Below the pieces are notes generated by a model, which saw only the letters and a list, made by a program, of their open reading frames with translations, had not been told where the DNA came from and made no database searches. Shown here piece by piece: positions 1 to 8,692 of a stretch of DNA of 64,000 nucleotides (position 1 is the first letter of the stretch; every line of letters begins with the position of its first letter). A program made the translations under genes and the position numbers. The stretch lies in NCBI RefSeq assembly GCF_040560245.1, contig NZ_JAKMWP010000003.1; one strand, written 5' to 3'. Source of the stretch: Morganella sibonii (lineage in GTDB: Bacteria; Pseudomonadota; Gammaproteobacteria; Enterobacterales; Enterobacteriaceae).

Positions 1-384
1 ATCATAGATACCCAAATCGGTTTTGCAGACCTTTTTATTGATGACTTTATCGCCTTTATAGACCGCCAGGCCGGTAAATTCCCAGCCGCGTCCCATACCG
101 CTGTATACCACATAGTTAAACGGACCGTTTTCAAAGCGGATATAGGCAGAGCCGCCGCCGATAAAGGCAGTTTGTCCGACATAAACGCCATTTTTCGCAT
201 TGCCTTTCACCGGCAACGTGATCTCCGGTTTTGCCAGAGTCCCGTAGCGGTATGCCGGTGTTTTTCCTTTCTCAACAACCACACTGACATATTTATTATT
301 TTCCAGCTGGCAGGTAAACTCCTGAGCCAGCGCAGGGGCGGATAGCAACCCTGTTACAACCATCCCGGTAAGATATTTTTTCAT
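1..384 (-). CDS. Secreted protein of unknown function (3' end outside window)
   Basis: The reading frame stays open for 128 codons from an ATG at 384 to the window edge, so the C-terminus is missing. The start follows an AAAGGCAG-like ribosome binding site. The product begins with a clear signal peptide (MKKYLTGMVVTGLLSAPALA), so it should be exported to the periplasm. The mature part has two cysteines, near residues 25 and 120, that could form a disulfide, and is rich in Gly, Tyr and beta-prone residues. I do not recognise the family. It is divergent from the next gene. Confidence 0.75.
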   Translation of the reverse strand, partial: MKKYLTGMVVTGLLSAPALAQEFTCQLENNKYVSVVVEKGKTPAYRYGTLAKPEITLPVKGNAKNGVYVGQTAFIGGGSAYIRFENGPFNYVVYSGMGRGWEFTGLAVYKGDKVINKKVCKTDLGIYD

Positions 385-499
385 TTTTCTGCCTTTACAG
401 GTTATTGTCCGGAGTCCGGCGTATTATTCATTTTTCTGACGGCCTATTTATTAACATAAAAATAAATTAATTTCCGGTTTTCCGGAGCAGGATAAGTAT

Positions 500-1243
500 A
501 TGCCATGGACTTTCTCACATCCGGCAGTCGTCTTTCCGCTGAAACAGTCCCGTTTCGGCCGGTGGCTGAATCTGCCCGCATTGATTACGGGCAGTGTATC
601 ACCGGATTTGCTGTATTCCGCCGGGATGTATCGTGCAGCGGATGAGGCTCATCATTTTGCCGGCTGGTTTTATACCGGGCTGCCGGTATGTCTGGCTGTT
701 TTGCTGATTTTTCATTTGTTGTCCGCACCGCTGAAAATACTGTTACCGTTTCCGGTGACTGATCCGCTGACCGGTTCTCTGCGGAAAAATATGATTATCC
801 TGCTGTCTTTATTTATTGGTGCTGCCACGCACATTATCTGGGATGGTTTTACCCATGAAACCGGCACGATGGTGCGCGCGCTGTCTGTTTTGCAGGTGCC
901 GCTGCTGCACGGTATGACAGACGGGCAGGAGATTGCGGTTTATAAAGTGTTGCAGCATCTGGGATCACTGATTGGTGCGGGTTATCTCTGCCTGAAATTC
1001 ACTCAGTATCAGCGGGCACTGCCGGATACAGAGAAACGCGGAAACCTTATCAGGCTGATCCGTCTGATTGGCATCGCGGTTCTGGCGGCACTTTGTACGA
1101 TACCTCTGGCGTACCATCTGGCACAGACAACCGCCGGTTTGCATATGAATCGTTTTGTATTTTATGAATTATCACTTTCGGTATCGTTTTTTGCCGGTTT
1201 TGTTGTCCTGGCGGCACTTTTTTTGGTGATCAGAAAACGTTAA
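500..1243 (+). CDS. DUF4184 family membrane protein
   Basis: A 247-residue integral membrane protein. The N-terminal MPWTFSHPAVVFPL signature, the GSVSPDL motif near residue 32 and the THIIWDGFTH motif near residue 114 are typical of the DUF4184 family. The His/Asp residues resemble those of membrane-bound metal-dependent hydrolases, but no activity is established. About six hydrophobic segments are visible. It stands alone, with yaiI starting about 60 bases downstream. Function is unknown. Confidence 0.8.
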   Translation: MPWTFSHPAVVFPLKQSRFGRWLNLPALITGSVSPDLLYSAGMYRAADEAHHFAGWFYTGLPVCLAVLLIFHLLSAPLKILLPFPVTDPLTGSLRKNMIILLSLFIGAATHIIWDGFTHETGTMVRALSVLQVPLLHGMTDGQEIAVYKVLQHLGSLIGAGYLCLKFTQYQRALPDTEKRGNLIRLIRLIGIAVLAALCTIPLAYHLAQTTAGLHMNRFVFYELSLSVSFFAGFVVLAALFLVIRKR

Positions 1244-1306
1244 TGCATGATGTCGTGTGTTATGATCGCGGATTACATTTTGTTGCAGTACTGAGGAAAA
1301 TAAACC

Positions 1307-1771
1307 GTGGCGATTTGGGTGGATGCGGACGCCTGTCCGAAAGTTATCAAAGAGATCCTTTACCGGGCGGCGGATCGCGAAAAAACGGATGTGACCTTTG
1401 TGGCCAATCAGCGGCTGGTGGTTCCGCCGTCACCGTTTTTAAAAACATTGCAGGTCTCTGCCGGGTTTGATGTGGCCGATAATGAAATTGTCCGCCGTGT
1501 GCAGGCAGATGACCTTGTTGTCACCGCTGATATTCCGCTTGCGGCTGAAGTGCTGGAGAAGGGCGCGGTGGCTCTGAATCCGCGCGGTGAACGTTACTCC
1601 CCGGCGACTATCCGGGAGCGTCTGACTATGCGTGATTTTATGGACACCATGCGGGCTTCCGGTATTCAGACCGGTGGTCCGGCAGCGCTGAATCAGCGGG
1701 ATCGCCAGCTGTTTGCCAATGAGCTGGATAAGTGGTTTTTACAGCGCAAAAAACGCACCCCCTCTGCCTGA
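1307..1771 (+). CDS. yaiI: YaiI/YqxD family protein (DUF188)
   Basis: A 154-residue cytoplasmic protein starting at GTG 1307, which gives the conserved N-terminus with the VDADACPK motif (residues 5-12). This acidic motif, the VADNEIVRR segment and the ALNPRGE..SPATI segment match the UPF0178/YaiI family, which has a PIN-like fold. No biochemical role is firmly established. Length matches the E. coli homologue. A strong hairpin follows 26 bases after the stop. A different-frame ORF starting at 1243 overlaps it and is not considered real. Confidence 0.9.
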   Translation: MAIWVDADACPKVIKEILYRAADREKTDVTFVANQRLVVPPSPFLKTLQVSAGFDVADNEIVRRVQADDLVVTADIPLAAEVLEKGAVALNPRGERYSPATIRERLTMRDFMDTMRASGIQTGGPAALNQRDRQLFANELDKWFLQRKKRTPSA

Positions 1772-1796
1772 TTACTCCCTCATAGTTAATATCGTT

Positions 1797-1839
1797 ATAA
1801 AACGGCAGATGTCACAGTGACATCTGCCGTTTTATTTTT
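1797..1839 (+). terminator. Rho-independent terminator after yaiI
   Basis: A perfect 19-base inverted repeat (1797-1815 with 1817-1835) centred on one base, with AAAACGGCAGATG on the left arm and a T-rich tract after the stem. A- and T-runs flank both sides, so it could work in both directions. Confidence 0.9.
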
Positions 1840-2047
1840 GTCCGCAGTGTAACAACATCTTTAAAAAGCACACCGCCCAGCCTTATCCACTATAATAACA
1901 AGGGTTTATGATATTTATCGCTGATTTTATCTCAGAAGATCCGGCCTGAATCCTGTCTGTCACCTCGTAAAATCCGATACTTTATATCGTGTATTCCTGA
2001 TAAAGCTTATCTTAAGTATCGTTATTGTTAACATCACACTATATTCG

Positions 2048-2075
2048 TTAACATTATAATGATAGTTGTTATAAT
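2048..2075 (+). promoter_or_regulatory. Putative promoter of the L-amino acid deaminase gene
   Basis: The 300 bases upstream of the deaminase are strongly AT-rich. TTAACA (2048-2053) and a perfect TATAAT (2070-2075) are 16 bases apart; another TATAAT lies at 2055-2060. The TTGTTAAC motif at 2026-2033 recurs in part at 2047-2052 and may belong to a regulator site, but no named operator is recognised. The stretch 1840-2047 shows nothing else. Confidence 0.45.
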
Positions 2076-2136
2076 TAGTGTGCTACTTAATTAAAAAAAT
2101 GCCACACAAATATTACAGATAATGATGAGGCTTTAG

Positions 2137-3561
2137 ATGAAAATCTCACGCAGAAAGTTAATTTTAGGGGTTGGTGCTGCCGGCGTTCTGGCAGGTGGTG
2201 CTTCAGTATTAGTTCCTATGGTTCGCCGTGACGGTAAATTTGTGGAATCGGCTTCACGCGCAAAACATGTCGACGGCACCGAAGGTGCATTACCGAAAGA
2301 GTCCGATGCAGTCATTATCGGCGGCGGTATGATGGGGATCATGACAGCGATTAACCTGGCGGAAAGAGGCATGAGCGTCACCGTCCTGGAAAAAGGTGAA
2401 ATCGCCGGTGAGCAATCCGGACGTGCTTACAGCCAGATCATCAGCTACAAAACATCCAAAGAAATTTTCCCGCTGCACCATTACGGCAAAATCTTATGGC
2501 GCGGCATGAACGAAAAAATCGGGGCGGATACCAGCTATCGTACCCAGGGCCGTGTTGAGGTGCCGTCAAGTGCGGAAGATCTCGAAAAATCACAGGCCTG
2601 GGTTGAGAACGCCAAAGAGTGGGCCGCTGATTTTGAAGCGCCGCTCAACACCCGCTTTATTCAGGGTGACGAACTGAAAAAACGTCTGGTTGATGCCAAA
2701 ACAGACTGGCCGGTTGCCGGTTTTGAAGAAGATTCAGGCAGTGTTGATCCGGAAACCGGTGTACCGGTTCTGGCACAGTATGCCAAATCCCTGGGCGTTA
2801 AAATCTACACTAACTGCGCGGTCCGTGGTATCGAAACTGCCGGTGGTAAAGTCTCTGATGTGGTTACAGAGAAGGGTGCAATCAAAACCTCTCATGTGGT
2901 GCTGACCGGTGGTATCTGGTCACGTCTGTTTATGGGTAACCTGGGAATTGATATCCCGACACTCAACGTTTATCTGTCACAACAGCGTGTTTCCGGCGTT
3001 CCGGGTGCTCCACGCGGTAACGTGCATCTGCCGAGCGGCATTCACTTCCGCGAGCAGGCTGACGGTACTTATGCCGTGGCACCGCGTATTTTCACCAGTT
3101 CAGTGGTAAAAGACAGCTTCCTGCTGGGACCTAAGTTTATGCATCTGCTGGGCGGCGGTGAATTACCGCTGGAATTCTCTGTCGGTGAAGATCTGTTTAA
3201 CTCCTTCAAAATGGCCACATCCTGGAATCTGGATGAAGCCACGCCGTTCGAGACTTACCGTATCGCGACAGCCACTCAGAATACCGAACATCTGGATGCG
3301 GTATTTGCCCGCATGAAAGCAGAATTCCCTGTATTTGAACAATCGAAAGTCGTTGAACGCTGGGGCGCGGTCGTCGCACCAACCTACGATGAACTGCCGA
3401 TTATTTCCGAAGTGAAAGAGTATCCGGGTCTGGTAATCAATACCGCGACCGTCTGGGGTATGACGGAAGGTCCTGCATCCGGTGAAATTACCGCGGACAT
3501 CGTCACCGGTAAAAAACCGGTTATTGACCCGGCTCCGTTTAGTCTTTCACGTTTTAGTTAA
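2137..3561 (+). CDS. aad: Membrane-associated L-amino acid deaminase (FAD)
   Basis: A 474-residue flavoprotein that oxidatively deaminates L-amino acids to 2-oxo acids and ammonia, passing electrons to the respiratory chain instead of making H2O2. The N-terminus carries a twin-arginine-like SRRKLILG (4-11) and a hydrophobic segment to about residue 27, the membrane anchor of this family. The FAD-binding GGGMMG is at 62-67, and GEQSGRAYSQIISY follows near residue 90. The body is very close to the Proteus mirabilis enzyme in sequence and length. The ATG at 2137 is preceded by a GATGAGG site. An exported RidA-like protein follows about 40 bases downstream, probably in the same transcript. This enzyme underlies the phenylalanine deaminase trait of Morganellaceae. 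Confidence 0.95.
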   Translation: MKISRRKLILGVGAAGVLAGGASVLVPMVRRDGKFVESASRAKHVDGTEGALPKESDAVIIGGGMMGIMTAINLAERGMSVTVLEKGEIAGEQSGRAYSQIISYKTSKEIFPLHHYGKILWRGMNEKIGADTSYRTQGRVEVPSSAEDLEKSQAWVENAKEWAADFEAPLNTRFIQGDELKKRLVDAKTDWPVAGFEEDSGSVDPETGVPVLAQYAKSLGVKIYTNCAVRGIETAGGKVSDVVTEKGAIKTSHVVLTGGIWSRLFMGNLGIDIPTLNVYLSQQRVSGVPGAPRGNVHLPSGIHFREQADGTYAVAPRIFTSSVVKDSFLLGPKFMHLLGGGELPLEFSVGEDLFNSFKMATSWNLDEATPFETYRIATATQNTEHLDAVFARMKAEFPVFEQSKVVERWGAVVAPTYDELPIISEVKEYPGLVINTATVWGMTEGPASGEITADIVTGKKPVIDPAPFSLSRFS

Positions 3562-3601
3562 TTTTTTGATTACTTACGTTGATACTATTAAGAGGCTTAA
3601 T

Positions 3602-4090
3602 ATGCGTTATAAAAGTTTACTGTTAGCTCTTCCGCTGGTTTGGGGCGCGGCACACGCGTCAGAAGGTGTTGTTCATCATAAACTGAACGGTATGCCTATT
3701 TCTGAATCTGTGGAAATCAGCAGCAGCAAAGATATTATTTTCCTCAGCGGCAAAGTACCGACCAAAATTTCCAAAGACGCACCGGAAGGTGTTCTGGCGT
3801 CATACGGTAATACTGAAGCACAGACCATCAATATCATGGAACAAATCAAGGCTCACCTGGCTGAATTAGGTCTGGAAATGAAAGACGTGGTGAAAATGCA
3901 GGTATTCCTGGTCGGCGGCGAAGAGACTAACGGAACTATGGATTTTGCGGGCTTTATGGCCGGTTATTCCAAATACTATAACGACAAAGATTCCGGTGAT
4001 AAATTACCGGCACGTACCACTGTTCAGGTTTCTAAATTAGCAAACCCGGCATGGCGTGTTGAGATCGAAGTAACAGCTGTTCGTCCGTAA
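3602..4090 (+). CDS. Exported RidA/YjgF/UK114 family protein
   Basis: 162 residues from ATG 3602, preceded by AAGAGGC. Residues 1-19 (ending WGAAHA) form a clear signal peptide, so unlike cytoplasmic RidA this member should be periplasmic. The rest is the RidA fold, with the conserved catalytic-arginine segment PARTTVQV near residue 140. Known RidA proteins hydrolyse reactive imines and enamines. Placed directly behind the deaminase, whose product is an imino acid, it is inferred to speed release of the 2-oxo acid and ammonia outside the cytoplasm. A longer in-frame ORF from 3482 overlaps the deaminase and would bury the signal peptide, so it is rejected. Confidence 0.9.
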   Translation: MRYKSLLLALPLVWGAAHASEGVVHHKLNGMPISESVEISSSKDIIFLSGKVPTKISKDAPEGVLASYGNTEAQTINIMEQIKAHLAELGLEMKDVVKMQVFLVGGEETNGTMDFAGFMAGYSKYYNDKDSGDKLPARTTVQVSKLANPAWRVEIEVTAVRP

Positions 4091-4109
4091 TAGTATCAGC
4101 AGGTTAACA

Positions 4110-4145
4110 GCGGGTTTGCATCCGGAAGGGGCAAACCCGTTTTTT
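4110..4145 (+). terminator. Terminator after the deaminase/RidA pair
   Basis: CGGGTTTGC (4111-4119) pairs with GCAAACCCG (4131-4139), followed by a run of six T. Confidence 0.88.
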
Positions 4146-4382
4146 ATTCACACGGCCTGATACACCATGAAGTTACCCCCCGGTGGTTTCTGATAAACCT
4201 GTACTATCATAACTGTTATAACATATTGATTTAACGTCGTTATCCCGCTCTTTCTCCTTTGCGCATGAATTGTCTTTTTGAGACAACGAAACTCTGCCCC
4301 GGCTCCGCTTTTCACTATAAAATCGCACCAGGTGGTTTCACATGTCTGTGATTCGATATAAACCCACACCTCTTATAGGGTC

Positions 4383-4431
4383 TTGATGTGAATCAATAAG
4401 GTCAGACCATCCGCTTTTATGATGATCTGTA
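4383..4431 (+). promoter_or_regulatory. FNR-dependent promoter of the dmsABC-like operon
   Basis: TTGATGTGAATCAA (4383-4396) is a perfect FNR consensus (TTGAT-N4-ATCAA). TATGAT at 4418-4423 is a good -10 box, placing the transcription start near 4430-4431 and the FNR site centre at about -41.5, the class II activating position. The stretch 4146-4382 holds no gene and no other clear element. Confidence 0.88.
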
Positions 4432-4455
4432 ATTAAAGAGCGATGTGAGATCATT

Positions 4456-6840
4456 ATGACAACTAAAATAACAGCAGGTGACTGCGGCGGACTGCCTGTC
4501 AGCCGGCGCGGGTTTATGCAGGCGGGAGCGGCACTGGTTACTCTGCCGTTTATGACAGCGGGGGCAGGAGCAGCAGATGACAGCCTTCCGCAGGTGTCAT
4601 CAGGTGATACGGGGGCTGATGTTATCGCGACCTGCAGCACGTTTGACTGCGGCGGAAAATGCGATATCCGCGCCCATGTGAAAGAAGGTATCGTCACGCG
4701 GATCACCACGCGGCCTGATGCTGATCTGGATGAAGAGATGCCGGTGATGCGGGCGTGTGTCCGTGGCCGTGGTTACCGGAAATTTGTTTATCATGCCGAT
4801 CGGCTGAAATACCCGATGAAGCGGGTCGGTAAGCGGGGTGAGGGAAAGTTTGAGCGGATCAGCTGGGATGAAGCCACCACTCTGATTGCGGACAATATCA
4901 CCCGTCTGACACAAAAACACGGCGCAGCCAGCCGTTTTCTCACCGTCAATACTGCCGTTACCGGGGGAATTTTCTCCGGTGATACCATGCTGAAAAAACT
5001 GTTTAATCTGACCGGCGGGTATCTGCCGTACTATCATTCCGTCAGTCTCGGCAATACCGTTAAAGTCACCCCCTATACATACGGCGTTGCCAAAACCGGC
5101 AGTTCGATGGACACGCTGGCACATACGCCGCTGGTGATCCTGTGGGGACATAACCCGAATGAAACTATTTTCGGACACTCCAATCACTATTATCAGAAGA
5201 TGAAACAGAACGGTACCAAATTTATTGTTGTCGACCCGCGCTATTCTGATACCGCGCAGTCACTGGCTGATCAGTGGATTCCGTTGTTACCGACTACCGA
5301 TAACGCGCTGATGGATGCCATGATGTATGTGATTATCACGGAAAATCTTCAGGATCAGGCGTTTATCGATAAATATGTTATCGGTTTCGATGAACACCAT
5401 ATGCCGGAAGGTGTGCCGCCGGGGGAATCGCTGGTGTTCTATCTGACCGGCAGGAAAGACGGCATTGAGAAAACACCGGAATGGGCTGAAAAAATCACCC
5501 GTGTTCCGGCCAACACCATCCGTCAGCTGGCGCGTGAATATGCCATGACCAAACCGGCGGCACTGATCCAGGGCTGGGGGCCGCAGCGTCATATCTGCGG
5601 CGAACGCAGTGCGCGCGGCTCCACATTGCTGGCGGCGATCACCGGTAATGTCGGAAAAGAGGGCGCGTGGGCGGCAGGTTACGGCGGTATCGGTAACCGT
5701 GTTTCCATGCACGGGCCGGATACCGGGGAAAACCCGGTCAAAGCACAGATTTCCATTATGAACTGGATGCAGGCCGTTGAGGATGCAGGCAAAGTGCGGC
5801 CGGAAGACGGGCTTCTCGGTGCGGATAAACTCGATACCAACATCAAAATGATTTTCTCACTGGCGGGTAACTATCTGGTAAACCAGAACCCGGATGTAAA
5901 TGCGGCGGCAAAATTACTGGCCGATGAATCCAAAGCCGAATTTATCGTGGTCAGTGATTTGTATATGTCGCCGTCCGCGAAATATGCCGATTTGCTGCTG
6001 CCGGAAACCAGCTTTATGGAGCGCTGGAATATCGGTGATACCTGGGGCACCGGCAGTTACTTTATTTTATCTGAAAAACTGATTGAACCCGCTTTTGAAC
6101 GCCGTTCAGATTATGAATGGATCAGCGAAGTTGCTGAGAAAATGGGGGTTAAAGAGGCACTGACAGAAGGACGCAGCGAGAAAGAGTGGATTGCGTATCT
6201 GGTCGGGCTGAACAAAGCCCGTTTCCCTGAGCGGCCTGATTTCCCGGATTTTGAGGAATTACAGAAAACCCGGCGTTATCTGTTTAAAGATAAGCCGTTT
6301 ATTGCCTTTGAGGAGAATATCCGCGATCCGGACAATAACCCGTTCCCGACACCGTCCGGTAAAATCGAAATTTTTTCCAAACGGTTGTATGACATGCAAA
6401 ATCCGGATATTCCGGCGCTCTCGCATTATGTCCCGGCGATCGAGGGGCCGCAGGATACACTGACGGAAAAATATCCGCTGCAGATGCTGACCTGGAAAGG
6501 GCGTAACCGCGCCAACTCTACCCAGTTTGCCAATCCGTGGTTACAGGAAGTGCAGGGACAGGCGCTGTGGATCAACCCGGTCGATGCGGAAAAACGCGGT
6601 ATTAACGCGGGAGATATGGTCAGGATCTATAACGATCGCGGTATTTCTCAGATACCGGCACTGATCACTCAGCGGATTATTCCCGGCGTGGTTGGTATGC
6701 AGGCCGGAGCCTGGTGGGACCCGGATGAAAACGGTGTTGACCACGGCGGATGCCCGAATGTGCTGACATCCGCGCGGATGACACCGCTGGCGCACGGGAA
6801 CTCGCATCTGACTGTTCTGGTGGAGGTAAGCAAAGCATGA
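4456..6840 (+). CDS. dmsA: DMSO reductase-type molybdopterin oxidoreductase, catalytic subunit
   Basis: 794 residues. A Tat signal with SRRGFMQAG (16-24) directs folded export. A [4Fe-4S] site follows with Cys60, Cys65, Cys69 and Cys101; the first spacing is one residue longer than in E. coli DmsA. Ser197, in the segment just before TPYTYG (205-210), aligns with the serine molybdenum ligand of DmsA. The remainder is the bis-MGD binding body ending in the usual C-terminal barrel. With DmsB and DmsC it should reduce S- or N-oxides at the periplasmic face using menaquinol. The exact substrate cannot be read from sequence; selenate or YnfE-type activity is also possible. The ATG overlaps nothing and the stop overlaps dmsB (ATGA). 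No DmsD-type chaperone is in the window. Confidence 0.92.
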   Translation: MTTKITAGDCGGLPVSRRGFMQAGAALVTLPFMTAGAGAADDSLPQVSSGDTGADVIATCSTFDCGGKCDIRAHVKEGIVTRITTRPDADLDEEMPVMRACVRGRGYRKFVYHADRLKYPMKRVGKRGEGKFERISWDEATTLIADNITRLTQKHGAASRFLTVNTAVTGGIFSGDTMLKKLFNLTGGYLPYYHSVSLGNTVKVTPYTYGVAKTGSSMDTLAHTPLVILWGHNPNETIFGHSNHYYQKMKQNGTKFIVVDPRYSDTAQSLADQWIPLLPTTDNALMDAMMYVIITENLQDQAFIDKYVIGFDEHHMPEGVPPGESLVFYLTGRKDGIEKTPEWAEKITRVPANTIRQLAREYAMTKPAALIQGWGPQRHICGERSARGSTLLAAITGNVGKEGAWAAGYGGIGNRVSMHGPDTGENPVKAQISIMNWMQAVEDAGKVRPEDGLLGADKLDTNIKMIFSLAGNYLVNQNPDVNAAAKLLADESKAEFIVVSDLYMSPSAKYADLLLPETSFMERWNIGDTWGTGSYFILSEKLIEPAFERRSDYEWISEVAEKMGVKEALTEGRSEKEWIAYLVGLNKARFPERPDFPDFEELQKTRRYLFKDKPFIAFEENIRDPDNNPFPTPSGKIEIFSKRLYDMQNPDIPALSHYVPAIEGPQDTLTEKYPLQMLTWKGRNRANSTQFANPWLQEVQGQALWINPVDAEKRGINAGDMVRIYNDRGISQIPALITQRIIPGVVGMQAGAWWDPDENGVDHGGCPNVLTSARMTPLAHGNSHLTVLVEVSKA

Positions 6841-7466
6841 GTGATTTTAACGATTATCCGCCGGTCAGTGATGAGCAGCTCGGGTTTTTTATTGATTCTT
6901 CCCGCTGTTCCGGTTGTAAAGCCTGTCAGGTGGCGTGTAAAGATAAAAATAATCTGGAAGTCGGCCGTAAATTCCGCTGGGTGTATGAAATGCAGGGCGG
7001 CGGATTTGCGCCGAATGGTCAGGGCGGCTATGAAAATAATGTGTTTTCTTACACGCTGACTATTTCCTGTAACCACTGTACAGACCCGGTTTGTGTGAAA
7101 AACTGCCCGACCACCGCCATGCATAAGCGTCCCGGAGACGGCATTGTACGGGTCGATACCGGTAAGTGTGTCGGCTGCGGCTATTGTGCCTGGTCCTGTC
7201 CTTACGGCGCACCACAGATGAATAAAGAGGCGGGCCAGATGTCAAAATGTGACTTTTGCGTCGATCTGCTGACAGAAGGAAAAAATCCGATCTGTGTCGA
7301 TACCTGTCCGCTGAATGCCATAAAATTCGGTAAAATCCGCGAACTCCGCGAAAAATACGGCCATCTCAGCCAGGTTCAGGGGTTACCGGACTTCACTGTC
7401 ACCAACCCGAATCTGGTTATCAGGCCACATAAAGGCGCGCAGAACAAAGGGGAGGCAACATCATGA
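6837..7466 (+). CDS. dmsB: DMSO reductase-type iron-sulfur subunit
   Basis: 209 residues from the ATG of the ATGA overlap with dmsA; an in-frame start further upstream lies inside dmsA and is rejected. Four ferredoxin-type cysteine clusters are visible: CSGCKACQVAC near residue 22, CNHCTDPVCVKNCP near 80, CVGCGYCAWSCPYGAP near 112 and CDFCVDLL..CVDTCP near 138-155. They bind four [4Fe-4S] clusters that carry electrons from the membrane anchor to the molybdenum subunit. It has no signal of its own and is expected to ride with the Tat-exported catalytic subunit. Confidence 0.93.
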   Translation: MSDFNDYPPVSDEQLGFFIDSSRCSGCKACQVACKDKNNLEVGRKFRWVYEMQGGGFAPNGQGGYENNVFSYTLTISCNHCTDPVCVKNCPTTAMHKRPGDGIVRVDTGKCVGCGYCAWSCPYGAPQMNKEAGQMSKCDFCVDLLTEGKNPICVDTCPLNAIKFGKIRELREKYGHLSQVQGLPDFTVTNPNLVIRPHKGAQNKGEATS

Positions 7467-8335
7467 GTGAATGGCCGTTAGTGGCGTTTACCCTGCTGGT
7501 ACAAAGCTCTGCGGGGATGGTGATTTTTATTGCTGTGTTTTTCTGTTACCTCGAAAAAGCACTTGGTAATCCGCGTGCCGTCCGGGCAATGAAGCCGGTT
7601 CTGCTGATCGCCGCCATTCTCGGGTGCTTCGGGTTACTGGCATCAACACTGCATATGGGGTATCCGTGGAATGCGTTTCACGCGCTGCGTCATATCAGCA
7701 CCTCGTGGCTGAGCCGTGAAGTGGTGTTTGCCGCGCTCTATCTTGGCGCACTGTGCCTGTATACGTTATATGTGCTGATAACCGGGCGGATGAACAGAAC
7801 AATCACGGCGCTGATTGGTCTGCTGGGATTAATTGATATTTACTGTATGGCATCGCTGTATTACAACACTGCCATGATGACATGGATGCATATCAATACT
7901 TATATCCTGTTTTTCTGTTCTGTTTTTGCTGCCGGCGGGTCACTGGCGCTGGGGATGACGGCTGTACGGGTAAAATCCCTGATTGACGGAACAACCGCGG
8001 TCAGGATCACCGGTACGGCACTGGCGCTGATTTTTATTGCGGTAGCGGTAAAAATGGCGGCACAGCCATTCTTTACCGAATGGTTATCCGCAGCGGCACA
8101 AAACAGTGACAGCGTCACTTTTCCTCACTCACCGCTGGTGGCATACAGCAGTACATACAGCCTGCGGATTATCGCCGGTGCACTGTCTGTCAGCGGTATT
8201 TTATTCACCGGACTGAGCCTGCTGCGGATGCGCAGTGCCGTTCTGAGTAATGGTATGCCGCTGATCCTGCTGGGTTGTCTGCTGGTTTTCAGCGGTGAAG
8301 TTCTCAGCCGGTTTGCGTTTTTTATTGTCGGATAA
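7463..8335 (+). CDS. dmsC: DMSO reductase-type membrane anchor
   Basis: 290 residues with eight predicted hydrophobic helices, matching DmsC-type anchors in length and starting MSEWPLVAFTLLVQ. HMGYPWNAFHAL..STSWLSREVVF near residues 55-85 is the conserved quinol-site region with histidine. It overlaps dmsB by ATGA, so the three genes are translationally coupled. It oxidises menaquinol and passes electrons to DmsB. A bidirectional-looking terminator follows 9 bases after the stop. Confidence 0.92.
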   Translation: MSEWPLVAFTLLVQSSAGMVIFIAVFFCYLEKALGNPRAVRAMKPVLLIAAILGCFGLLASTLHMGYPWNAFHALRHISTSWLSREVVFAALYLGALCLYTLYVLITGRMNRTITALIGLLGLIDIYCMASLYYNTAMMTWMHINTYILFFCSVFAAGGSLALGMTAVRVKSLIDGTTAVRITGTALALIFIAVAVKMAAQPFFTEWLSAAAQNSDSVTFPHSPLVAYSSTYSLRIIAGALSVSGILFTGLSLLRMRSAVLSNGMPLILLGCLLVFSGEVLSRFAFFIVG

Positions 8336-8344
8336 GTGATACAG

Positions 8345-8370
8345 AAAAGGCCTTCGGATGAAGGCCTTTT
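8345..8370 (+). terminator. Bidirectional terminator between dmsC and the toxin-antitoxin genes
   Basis: AAAAGGCCTTC (8345-8355) and GAAGGCCTTTT (8360-8370) form an 11-base stem with a GGAT loop. A and T tracts on both sides suit termination of the two convergent operons. Confidence 0.9.
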
Positions 8371-8388
8371 ACGTCAGAGAACCTGAAG

Positions 8389-8688
8389 TCAGACACGAAA
8401 AATCCGGTTATCACCGGTCGGTAGTTCAATCGTCAGACGAAGTGTTCCGCCCATTGCCTCAATATAGCGTTTCAGCGTTGCCAGTTTGATATCATTACCG
8501 CGCTGCTCAATCTGAGTAACAGCCGGCTGTGATATACCAAGATTATTTGCCAGCGTTTTCTGAGAGATATGAAGTTCTTCTCTGAGAAGTTGCAGTCCGG
8601 TTTCAAGAACCAGCTCATCAGTCAGTTGTTTTATCCGCTCACGGCTCTCCGGTGATTGAGCCGCTATCACTTCCTGTAATGTTTTCAT
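8389..8688 (-). CDS. higA: HigA-like XRE family antitoxin
   Basis: 99 residues from the ATG at 8688, whose start lies 4 bases after the toxin stop. A helix-turn-helix (ISQKTLANNLGISQPAVTQIEQRG) spans about residues 41-64 and binds DNA; the C-terminal part has a short LRLTIEL beta segment. In HigBA-type modules the toxin gene comes first, as here. The antitoxin should neutralise the toxin and repress the operon through the palindrome at 9048-9060. An upstream in-frame extension overlapping the toxin gene is rejected. Confidence 0.87.
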   Translation of the reverse strand: MKTLQEVIAAQSPESRERIKQLTDELVLETGLQLLREELHISQKTLANNLGISQPAVTQIEQRGNDIKLATLKRYIEAMGGTLRLTIELPTGDNRIFRV

Positions 8689-8692
8689 CGGG

